A stretch of DNA of 64,000 nucleotides from Siphonodentalium dalli (taxonomy: Eukaryota; Mollusca; Scaphopoda; Gadilida; Siphonodentaliidae), in NCBI GenBank assembly GCA_032622095.1, contig CP136061.1, positions 85,100,324-85,164,323 of the forward strand. Reading direction: 5' to 3'. Position numbers and translations under genes: made by a program. The notes under the pieces are model-generated. The model was not told the DNA's origin. It did no database searches and worked only from the letters and a program-made list of their open reading frames with translations. Positions 62,901-64,000 of the stretch are shown here, one piece after another; the stretch's first letter is position 1; the number at the start of each line of letters is the position of its first letter.

Positions 62901-63642
62901 ATTCCCATTGGGACAGTCACACCTCTAGTTTTTGGCCTGGAACTGAACTCCATTTATAATATCTCATTAAAATAAACTATCTGTTCTCCGGCAATTAGAT
63001 TGAAATTTTTAAATGAGGGAAGGAGGCTATTTAAAAAAATGAAGTTTGGTGTGGGATATAGCAATGGGCTCCGTACATTCAGCGAGTCCATCCATAAGAA
63101 CTTTGTAGCTCTATATCTTGTTATCAAAATTGATTTTCGTTGTTCATATCCAATATTTCTCACATAAAATATTGAAAAATATTGTATTTTATATATTACT
63201 AAAAGTTTGCAAAGAACTGGAGAATCTGATAAAGTCTCAAACATGGATTCGTAGGTACCATGGATAGAAGAAAAGCAGAATAAATCGGGTCAAGATCGGT
63301 CAATGGTCAACACTGTTGACCCACTTTCTGTAGTTATGAACTGCAGCTGTGGAAGTAGGTCAAACATTACATTATCTCAAAAAACATGCACGACCCAAAC
63401 CACTTGTCGTAACCTTCATCTTCCACCTTCTTACCAAGGGCATCAAAAGAAGTGATGAATTTCACGGATTTCAGGTTAGATTATTGAGTTTGTGATAATT
63501 TCAGGGGTGACTCATAATGGTGGCTGCAGCTCTAGTACACCTATAGCAAACCAGTGTGCTGCAACTCTGTCATGTCAAGGAGACCTATGCTTATGTGCAG
63601 ACATTAGTACCGAGTACTGGGATGGAGCCACCTGTCAATCAA
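8869..63642 (+). CDS. Secreted multi-EGF-like-module protein, 14 exons in window, 3' incomplete
   Basis: The gene model joins 14 exons: 8869-8901, 15318-15357, 23569-23688, 32533-32679, 35550-35672, 45057-45194, 47140-47277, 51051-51188, 53134-53271, 55211-55348, 57284-57421, 59358-59495, 61433-61570 and 63505-63642. Every intron begins GT and ends AG. The first intron is phase 0 and all later ones are phase 1, so the frame stays open for 568 codons. Residues 1-23 form a signal peptide (charged MK, hydrophobic core, VHA before the likely cleavage point). Twelve modules follow, each with the pattern C-x(4-9)-C-x5-C-x(4-8)-C-x-C-x(11-13)-C and a YWD/YWN motif before the last Cys. The CxC between Cys4 and Cys5 and the aromatic-x-G near the end fit EGF-like folds. 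EB-type or other lophotrochozoan Cys-rich modules are an alternative. The likely location is extracellular. A transmembrane segment or C-terminal domain may lie beyond the window. Partner and function are unknown. Confidence 0.8.
8951..9076. mobile_element. Hairpin repeat just inside intron 1
   Basis: GGAAATGTTCAGATAATAAG and its complement (about 8998-9052) form a strong stem. The left flank CATTGATGAGTAGTT-like sequence matches 15080-15130, so this is a second copy of the element at 15062-15275. Confidence 0.5.
9077..9913. other. Intron 1 sequence, nothing recognised
   Basis: No repeat or coding signature is visible. A minus-strand open frame at 9203-9454 has no recognisable motif. Confidence 0.4.
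9915..11434. mobile_element. Possible composite element with 35-40 bp inverted ends
   Basis: CAGGGGGTCGGAAAAAATTT and CCAGGCACGTATGAT at 9917-9951 are matched in inverse by 11395-11434. Next to the right arm lie degenerate tandem copies of GGGTGGGTGTCCAAAA (11250-11370). No transposase is seen. The pair could also be two solitary copies of a short repeat in opposite orientation. Confidence 0.4.
10736..10917. mobile_element. Palindromic MITE (TACAGTAATGCCCTAATTAA ends)
   Basis: Inverted arms of about 61-65 bp (10736-10800 and 10857-10917) differ mainly by a four-base insertion on the left. The loop contains AAATATGGCTTGTTG and CATTCATCGGAAAGCTCTC, also found in the related palindrome at 23158-23305. 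Confidence 0.65.
11435..11807. other. Intron 1 sequence, minor hairpins only
   Basis: GGAAATAACTCTTGTTATAA and its near-complement at about 11560, and AACTTTT-type words, can fold back around 11440-11575. No gene is seen. Confidence 0.35.
11808..12510. mobile_element. MITE with about 65-bp inverted arms
   Basis: The left arm (11808-11868) includes CCAGCTAAGATATTGGGATA and GATGCTGTGTTTACG. The right arm (12443-12510) is its inverse with few changes. The 570-bp interior is AT-rich and non-coding. Confidence 0.6.
12511..13776. other. Intron 1 sequence with old element cores
   Basis: About 12770-12910 and 13640-13750 resemble cores of the elements at 28846-29885 (ATCTCAATAAAATTTTG, TTCTAGAGTTATTC). 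They are diverged fragments of that family. No coding sequence is recognised. Confidence 0.4.
13777..14636. mobile_element. Non-autonomous piggyBac-like element
   Basis: The element starts TTAACACGTTTACTGCC and ends with the inverse of TTAACACGTTCACTGCC (one mismatch in 17), with TTAA at both edges, the target site of piggyBac elements. The 860-bp interior has six copies of an 18-bp palindrome CTACGAGTTAACTCGTAG or its ATAACT variant (13933, 14000, 14168, 14206, 14559, 14601). It also has an inner inverted repeat (13921-14233). Open frames at 14263-14457 and 14315-14569 do not resemble a transposase. Confidence 0.65.
14637..15058. other. Intron 1 sequence with a short direct repeat
   Basis: Two imperfect copies of about 58 bp (AGTGTTCAGATACTAACT and GTGTTCGGATACCAACT) lie at about 14940-15045. 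Nothing else is recognised. Confidence 0.4.
15062..15275. mobile_element. MITE adjacent to exon 2
   Basis: The ends TCTTTCTATACTAAAT and ATTTAGTATAGAAAGGG are inverse. The interior is related to the hairpin at 8951-9076. It ends about 40 bp before the exon 2 acceptor, so it may overlap the branch-point region. Confidence 0.5.
15318..15357 (+). CDS. Exon 2: second half of signal peptide
   Basis: This 40-bp exon lies between a TTCACAG acceptor and a GTAAGT donor. It reads VTCSVLTNSVHAV plus one base of a split Gly codon (G|GC) completed by exon 3. Joined to exon 1 it gives a hydrophobic leader ending V-H-A, a standard signal peptidase site after residue 23. It enters in phase 0 and leaves in phase 1, which matches the phase of all the downstream module exons. 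An inverted-repeat element ends about 40 bp upstream of the acceptor. Confidence 0.7.
15358..16720. other. Intron 2 sequence, nothing recognised
   Basis: No supported repeat or gene. A minus-strand frame at 16300-16500 has no motif that can be recognised. Confidence 0.4.
16721..17960. repeat. Cluster of TTTGCGCTTAAGCGCAAA palindromes
   Basis: GCTTAAGCG-type words and half-sites recur at about 16727-16766, 16940-17025, 17200-17250, 17285-17340 and 17878-17950. One is a perfect 20-bp palindrome at 17321-17340. Between 17461 and 17822 lies an imperfect tandem duplication of about 200 bp (CAGCATC(T/C)CTGTCCC, CCAGAG(C/A)TCTAGTATATT). Confidence 0.6.
17979..18590. repeat. 205-bp tandem repeat, three copies
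   Basis: Copies begin CATACATGAAA at 17979, 18184 and 18390. Each contains CTACAGGTCTGGGTGAACCA, repeated GATCGGGCTAAAATAGACCG and GGGAGTAGGCCTACT. Confidence 0.85.
18591..19865. other. Intron 2 sequence, nothing recognised
   Basis: AT-rich with a short TATATATAAATATATATG run near 19030. The + frame at 19083-19283 has a hydrophobic start but no splice or homology support, so it is not called as a gene. Confidence 0.4.
19866..20663 (+). mobile_element. Pearl-like element copy B, 5' part
   Basis: The 5' hairpin end and several core units are present, stopping within a core unit after GCAGCCATCTTGG. The matching 3' part in the same orientation begins near 21912, so B and that part may be one element split by about 1.25 kb of other DNA. 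Confidence 0.65.
20664..21068 (+). mobile_element. HINE-like element with GTTTACCCATACCATG head
   Basis: It starts TTTTTATGTTTACCCATACC, with its complement GTATGGTAAACATAG forming a 5' hairpin, then a (TCCG)n stretch. It ends with ATGTCATTGACATTGTCATTT, a 3' hairpin like that of the pearl-like family. It is inserted in pearl-like copy B. A solitary head of the same kind is at 42630-42667. Confidence 0.55.
21069..21911. other. Intron 2 sequence within the split pearl-like element
   Basis: No gene is seen. A short piece of the hairpin family (CCAGTGCATTCTCTTATATA) lies at about 21730-21749. Confidence 0.4.
21912..22326 (+). mobile_element. Pearl-like element, 3' part
   Basis: Three core units are followed by the standard 3' end TAAGTTGAGCTACAGTGTCA and TTGACACTTTCATTT. 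It lacks a 5' end of its own, which fits its being the rest of copy B. Confidence 0.6.
22488..23051. mobile_element. MITE with 37-bp perfect inverted ends
   Basis: 22488-22524 and 23015-23051 are exact inverse copies, starting ATACCTTACTCGTATTTAAA. Just inside the left arm, CAGTTTTGAATTCGCGC (22532-22548) and its complement near 22573-22590 form a second stem. Perfect ends suggest fairly recent activity. Confidence 0.65.
23158..23305. mobile_element. Perfect palindrome related to the 10736-10917 MITE
   Basis: AATATGGCTTGTTGCCATTC and what follows, up to 23199, is mirrored exactly up to about 23229. It ends with GGGCATTACTGTA, the same end as the element at 10736-10917. It appears to be a copy that lost one arm and duplicated the other. 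Confidence 0.55.
23569..23688 (+). CDS. Exon 3: EGF-like module 1
   Basis: This 120-bp phase 1-1 exon lies between a CATTTCAG acceptor and a GTGAGT donor. It begins FDGDC and carries six Cys with spacings 4, 5, 5, 1 and 11, ending with TTYWDGTNC. It is the first module after the signal peptide and follows it by only a few residues. It stays open throughout, and its Cys order matches exons 4, 5 and 6. The following intron contains a decayed Crypton-type gene. Confidence 0.85.
23925..25050 (+). pseudogene. Decayed Crypton-type (DUF3504-like) recombinase gene fragment
   Basis: Readable pieces in the + direction are: FDDLPPPDLPVMQFF near 23955; SSFGQISQNYVDTFIND near 24150; IESDMRLFLLRTGG near 24270; FLAVVKKANGDDYEPDTIR near 24368; SSLERYLRSKGYRDSVNRNP near 24868; KLQESDELMDNDIEATI near 24990. 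The order and the words (FL-V+K-x-G-x-x-YEPDTI, SSLERYL, L-D-DIE) recall the N-terminal part of Crypton-derived tyrosine recombinase genes common in marine invertebrates, from general memory of the family. Several stops and frame changes are seen: a 43-bp insertion near 24196, a one-base shift near 24262, and a minisatellite expansion after DTIR. It lies in the intron after exon 3 and has no catalytic domain in view. A domesticated host gene relative is possible. Confidence 0.55.
24372..24862. repeat. 44-bp minisatellite grown from Crypton-like coding sequence
   Basis: About eleven units of roughly 44 bp contain GGGGATGATTATGAGCC, GGGTACGATTAGGGTAAGAA. The first unit is the coding stretch KKANGDDYEPDTIR. 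The unit length is not a multiple of three, so the array breaks the frame. The upstream and downstream parts of the old gene resume directly at its edges. Confidence 0.8.
25266..26739 (+). mobile_element. Pearl-like element copy D, complete
   Basis: It has the 5' hairpin (AGCTCAACTTACTTTGTAAG), about eight core units and the full 3' end (TTGAGCTACAGTGTCATTGA, CACTTTCATTTT). Its short open frames are translations of the core repeat. Confidence 0.65.
26740..28250. other. Intron 3 sequence with one GC-rich patch
   Basis: 26875-26960 is unusually GC-rich with repeated CGCGGGC, GCCCGCG and CCCGCGT words that can fold back. At 27811-27817, CTTTATT on the + strand is AATAAAG on the minus strand, which could be a poly(A) signal of an antisense transcript, but no minus-strand exons are supported. 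The + frame at 27886-28125 is not recognised. Confidence 0.35.
28255..28700. mobile_element. MITE with interrupted inverted arms
   Basis: Outer arms (CCGGTGAATCTGAT at 28261 and its inverse near 28686) and inner arms (TTGGCGATTATCGCAATACG at 28291 with its inverse near 28573-28597) are matched. The centre is AT-rich and non-coding. Confidence 0.55.
28846..29885 (+). mobile_element. Tandem-core HINE-like element (X family)
   Basis: The head has GGGGTATACTG and (TCCG)n. The core is about five units of roughly 165 bp with TGTTCATGTCATAAC, ATCTCAATGAAATTTGGTAT, GGATGTTCAC and TTCTAGAGTTAT. The end is GGTATGCCACTAGGGGGTAT followed by GACAGTCCATCTCTTGTT. A single-core version of this element is part of each exon-array unit (for example 45590-45962). 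It has no coding capacity. Confidence 0.6.
29886..31840. other. Intron 3 sequence, mostly unrecognised
   Basis: A solitary 3' end of the pearl-like kind (CTACAGTGTCATTCACACTT, TCATTTT) is at 30708-30735. No coding sequence is supported. Confidence 0.4.
31845..31990. repeat. Cluster of AACTGCGGT inverted words
   Basis: ACCGCAGTTA and TAACTGCGGT alternate at least seven times within about 145 bp and can form several alternative stems. It ends next to TTACTTAGGGCATAACAGTA, similar to the end of the MITE at 10736-10917. Confidence 0.5.
31991..32532. other. Intron 3 end, nothing recognised
   Basis: AT-rich sequence leading to the exon 4 acceptor (CATTTTTCAG). Confidence 0.4.
32533..32679 (+). 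CDS. Exon 4: EGF-like module 2
   Basis: This 147-bp phase 1-1 exon lies between a TTTTTCAG acceptor and a GTAAGT donor. It starts QTFNDAC and has six Cys with spacings 7, 5, 8, 1 and 13. It is the longest module, owing to a larger Cys3-Cys4 loop and an extended YWDSVSNAC end in which the usual YWDG Gly is replaced by Ser. The split codon joining it to exon 3 is A|GA (Arg). Confidence 0.85.
32949..33602. repeat. 23-bp minisatellite in intron 4
   Basis: About 28 tandem units of CTTTACTGTGTTATCAATAA plus AAG run without spacers. Variants include GTTGTC for GTTATC, AAATC for AAAGC and ACAG for ACTG. A multi-unit pattern of variants recurs, with similar strings near 33210-33370 and 33350-33490, suggesting duplication of blocks of units. 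Confidence 0.9.
33657..34131 (+). mobile_element. Y-family HINE-like element
   Basis: The head TACCCCCTGCAATGTGTTGT and GAGGGTATACTGGAG forms a 5' hairpin. The core has about two units with TCCTATATTTTTTGGTCAAT, CATGGGAACCTGTG and GACTTTTTTTGTG. The end contains GGGGGTATTTGTTAGTCCCA. The same family is in each exon-array unit. Confidence 0.55.
34190..34388. mobile_element. Hairpin element, copy in intron 4
   Basis: The left end is AACCCTTTCATGATGGGCGC and the right end CTCCAGTCATGGAAGGGTTA. The interior holds CATTCTATTATATATGCGAG arms. It is the same family as 2395-2612. Confidence 0.65.
34672..35095. mobile_element. Foldback element with GAATGAGGTCCCC arms
   Basis: The ends CTGGATATAGTGTGTCAGAG and its inverse (35058-35095) enclose two inner palindromes of the GGTGAATTTAGTGA(C/T)GCTA type, as in the element at 2720-2972. 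No clear target duplication is seen. Confidence 0.55.
35150..35415 (-). repeat. Dispersed repeat, about 260 bp (copy 2, inverted)
   Basis: This is the reverse complement match to 1625-1885. Shared words on the minus strand include AGTAAATATTTACAATTGAT, ACGATGTTTTCTAT and ATATGCCTTTAAA. It lies about 135 bp upstream of exon 5. Confidence 0.55.
35550..35672 (+). CDS. Exon 5: EGF-like module 3, sequon-rich
   Basis: This 123-bp phase 1-1 exon lies between a TTGATCAG acceptor and a GTATGT donor. It starts LSFNETC and has six Cys with spacings 5, 5, 4, 1 and 11, ending SDYWDGTNC. It holds several N-x-S/T sequons (NET, NGT, NAS), suggesting N-glycosylation of this module; the amplified module lacks them. 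The junction codon from exon 4 is C|GA (Arg). Confidence 0.85.
35673..36526. other. Intron 5 sequence, nothing recognised
   Basis: AT-rich sequence with no supported repeat or coding frame. Confidence 0.4.
36536..37416. mobile_element. Mutator-like element, 9-bp target duplication
   Basis: The element begins AAGCCTTGAAATAATT and ends with the near-inverse (TTATTTCAAGCCTTG). GATACACTC flanks it on both sides (36527-36535 and 37417-37425). Left-end words CTGTCAAAATGACAGACACC resemble the inner arms of 2720-2972, so both belong to one family. The interior of about 880 bp has no transposase; frames at 36896-37093 and 37298-37480 are unrecognised. Confidence 0.6.
37426..39735. other. Intron 5 sequence, nothing recognised
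   Basis: Two related segments near 38960-39030 and 39125-39190 share TTTGGATGTGATCA, GGTTACAGTTG or GGCTACAGTTG and TCAAAATTTAACA. This suggests an imperfect tandem repeat of about 170 bp. No gene is seen. Confidence 0.4.
39736..41635 (+). mobile_element. Pearl-like element copy E, complete
   Basis: It has the 5' hairpin, about ten core units and the 3' end (TTGAGCTACAGTGTCATTGA). One core unit near 41280-41400 is rearranged, with a truncated joint between unit types. Confidence 0.65.
41636..44190. other. Intron 5 sequence with element fragments
   Basis: A solitary GTTTACCCATACCATAG-type hairpin head lies at 42630-42667. At 42160-42205 are GGGAGTCTCACTGACAATCC words like those at 810-895. 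43430-43700 resembles an old element core. No coding sequence is recognised. Confidence 0.4.
44195..44702 (+). mobile_element. HINE-like element abutting the exon array
   Basis: The core has TTCTAGAGTTATTCATCTTT and the end is CTTGAGCTACAGTGTCATTG followed by ACATTTTCATT. Its 3' terminus coincides with the first base of homology of array unit 1 at 44703. Confidence 0.5.
45057..45194 (+). CDS. Exon 6: amplified EGF-like module, array copy 1
   Basis: This 138-bp phase 1-1 exon lies between a TAATTTCAG acceptor and a GTTAGT donor. It starts VTHNGGC and has six Cys with spacings 9, 5, 4, 1 and 12, ending with EYWNGATC. It is the most upstream of nine near-identical exons. It differs from all the others by Thr (ACA) instead of Ala (GCA) in the Cys1-Cys2 loop. 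The exon 5 junction codon is C|GG (Arg). Confidence 0.87.
45590..45962 (+). mobile_element. X-family element within array unit 1
   Basis: The head is AAAATAGGGGGTATATACTG, with a CGTCCGTCC and CATCGGGGCATCC stretch. There is a single core (ATCTCAATGAAATTTCATAT, AAGAGTTATTCATCTTCG). The end is GGTAGTATGCCACATGG followed by GACAGTCCATTTCTTGTT. An equivalent copy is in every unit at the same place, so it was present before amplification. Confidence 0.6.
45963..46560 (+). mobile_element. Y-family element within array unit 1
   Basis: The head ATATCCCCGCAATGAAGTTG and GTGGGGGTATACTGG forms a hairpin. There are two to three core units with TTTTATTCCTACATTTT and ATGGCACAGAGATTTAGTAC. The end is GGGGGTATCCTTATTCCCAT followed by GACACCTCTAGTTTTT. 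It directly follows the X element in every unit. The CATCC tandem in its head varies slightly between units. Confidence 0.6.
47140..47277 (+). CDS. Exon 7: amplified module, array copy 2
   Basis: The 138-bp exon has identical borders and the consensus reading (Ala in loop 1, YWN). The A|GG split codon joins it to copy 1 through Arg. The intron downstream of this copy, alone in the array, carries a pearl-like insertion of about 1.8 kb, so the distance to the next exon is 3911 bp rather than about 2075. Confidence 0.87.
47670..49488 (+). mobile_element. Pearl-like element copy F inside array unit 2
   Basis: About ten core units and the 3' end (TTGAGCTACAGTGTCATTGA) are present. The 5' end reads TTTTTTAGCTATTGCCATGG. 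Compared with the other copies, the hairpin between the two AGCT words is missing, as if removed between short direct repeats. No other array unit in the window carries it. Confidence 0.7.
50688..52770 (+). repeat. Exon-array unit 3 (2083 bp)
   Basis: It holds exon 8 (51051-51188), then X- and Y-family elements without a pearl-like insertion, and a 12-G tract. A long T run (about 18) stands at the X-element head. Confidence 0.9.
51051..51188 (+). CDS. Exon 8: amplified module, array copy 3
   Basis: The 138-bp exon is read as the consensus module (Ala in loop 1, EYWNG). Acceptor, donor and phase are the same as in the other copies. No stop or indel is seen. Confidence 0.87.
52771..54847 (+). 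repeat. Exon-array unit 4 (2077 bp)
   Basis: It holds exon 9 (53134-53271) and the longest G tract (17). It shares TTTGCACC and ATTGCTACA variants in the Y element with units 5 and 6. Confidence 0.9.
53134..53271 (+). CDS. Exon 9: amplified module, array copy 4 (YWD variant)
   Basis: The 138-bp exon is like the consensus except for AAT to GAT in the last loop, giving EYWDG. This is the same YWD form found in the non-amplified modules of exons 3-5. It shares this change with copies 5 and 9. Confidence 0.87.
54848..56920 (+). repeat. Exon-array unit 5 (2073 bp)
   Basis: It holds exon 10 (55211-55348) and a 12-G tract. It is nearly identical to unit 4 over its whole length. Confidence 0.9.
55211..55348 (+). 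CDS. Exon 10: amplified module, array copy 5 (YWD variant)
   Basis: The 138-bp exon is identical in reading to copy 4 (EYWDG). Its flanking intron is also very close to that of copy 4, which suggests a recent duplication of this pair. Confidence 0.87.
56921..58994 (+). repeat. Exon-array unit 6 (2074 bp)
   Basis: It holds exon 11 (57284-57421) and a 14-G tract. It is mosaic: the upstream intron is like units 7-9, while TTCGTTTATGCAGG downstream of the exon is like units 1 and 2. Confidence 0.9.
57284..57421 (+). CDS. Exon 11: amplified module, array copy 6 (Gly to Val)
   Basis: The 138-bp exon carries GGC to GTC just before Cys1, so it starts VTHNGVC; the last loop is YWN. Its upstream intron is of the downstream type (GGATTTCAG and GAGTTTGTG variants shared with copies 7-9). 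Part of its downstream intron resembles copies 1-2, so the unit looks mosaic. Confidence 0.87.
58995..61069 (+). repeat. Exon-array unit 7 (2075 bp)
   Basis: It holds exon 12 (59358-59495) and a 14-G tract. Its Y element shares GTCTTTCCGAC, GTCCGGGC, CATCTTAGTG and CTGTACTCC with unit 2, against all the neighbouring units. Confidence 0.9.
59358..59495 (+). CDS. Exon 12: amplified module, array copy 7
   Basis: The 138-bp exon has the consensus reading (YWN), with the same acceptor, donor and phase as the others. The intron that follows it, around 60.4-60.9 kb, carries several variants otherwise found only in unit 2. Confidence 0.87.
61070..63141 (+). repeat. Exon-array unit 8 (2072 bp)
   Basis: It holds exon 13 (61433-61570) and an 11-G tract. 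GGAATCGGCTCG in the Y head is shared only with unit 3. Confidence 0.9.
61433..61570 (+). CDS. Exon 13: amplified module, array copy 8
   Basis: The 138-bp exon has the consensus reading (YWN) with intact borders. It lies 2075 bp downstream of copy 7. Confidence 0.87.
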
Positions 63643-64000
63643 GTTAGTTCAATTTATTCACATCAATATTACTATTATCATCTCGTTATCTGAAGGTAAA
63701 CTAAAAATGATTTCTTCTTATAACAGTGGTACCATAGTGCATAACAATTTGAGATTCACCTTAACCTATTTGTGTGTTACGTTGTTTTATTTTTGGCCAT
63801 TGTTCGATTATGCAGGAATTATGGTTAACACTATTTTTTAGGCAAAGTTTCCCCCTGAGAACTTGAGTAACTTTTTCTGCTGGAACACCATAATTGATAA
63901 AAGTTATATAAGTTATTGATCAGCTACATGTAACTGGACTAATTTGTGAATAAACATTCGTGCCATAGGTGAGTATAAATGTCGACTGACTAGAAAGATA
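63142..64000 (+). repeat. Exon-array unit 9, cut by window end
   Basis: It holds exon 14 (63505-63642) and intron up to the start of the X-element region. It continues past the right edge, so the copy number in the genome is at least nine. Confidence 0.9.
63505..63642 (+). CDS. Exon 14: amplified module, array copy 9 (most divergent)
   Basis: The 138-bp exon reads ISTEYWDGATC in its last loop, where other copies read ISNEYWNGATC or ISNEYWDGATC. This needs two base changes in one codon (AAT to ACC) plus AAT to GAT. It is the last copy in the window. The donor GTTAGT is intact and the frame remains open, so the gene continues to the right. Confidence 0.85.

Noticed and set aside
46588-63244. 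A 96-aa minus-strand open frame (MFETLSDS start) preserved in eight array units
   Set aside because: It lies in the intron of each unit and is preserved because the DNA is nearly identical. It has no domain signature or splice context, and its start overlaps sequence between exons.

Overview
This is eukaryotic, intron-rich, AT-rich DNA from an invertebrate animal. Short GT-AG exons lie far apart and are separated by many non-autonomous DNA repeats. The pearl-like repeats with cores of about 160 bp and the (TCCG)n-headed elements suggest a lophotrochozoan, with a bivalve mollusc as a low-confidence best guess. No rRNA, tRNA, CRISPR array or bacterial-type operon is visible.

One host gene can be read across most of the window on the + strand, from 8869 to beyond the right edge. 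Exon 1 (8869-8901) and exon 2 (15318-15357) together encode a signal peptide ending VHA. Exons 3-5 (23569-23688, 32533-32679, 35550-35672) each encode one six-cysteine EGF-like module with a YWD signature. A fourth type of module exon (138 bp) is then present nine times, at 45057, 47140, 51051, 53134, 55211, 57284, 59358, 61433 and 63505. Each copy lies in a near-identical tandem unit of about 2075 bp that includes exon and flanking intron. All module exons are phase 1-1, open and bounded by GT-AG. The reading frame is continuous for 568 codons and still open at the window end. The predicted product is a secreted protein of at least twelve EGF-like modules. This intragenic exon amplification is the main discovery here.

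Region by region: 1-8.6 kb is repeats (29-bp minisatellite, Mutator-like foldback element, hairpin elements and satellites apparently derived from them, one pearl-like element). 8.6-15.4 kb holds the start of the gene and intron 1, with several inverted-repeat elements including a TTAA-flanked piggyBac-like one. 15.4-32.5 kb is introns with palindrome clusters, two pearl-like elements, and a decayed Crypton-type recombinase gene interrupted by a minisatellite made from its own sequence. 32.5-44.7 kb holds exons 4-5, a 23-bp minisatellite, a second Mutator-like element and another pearl-like element. 44.7-64 kb is the exon array, in which only unit 2 carries an extra pearl-like insertion.

Most other open frames in the window are short, lie inside repeats and show no protein signature. 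No second intact host gene was found.
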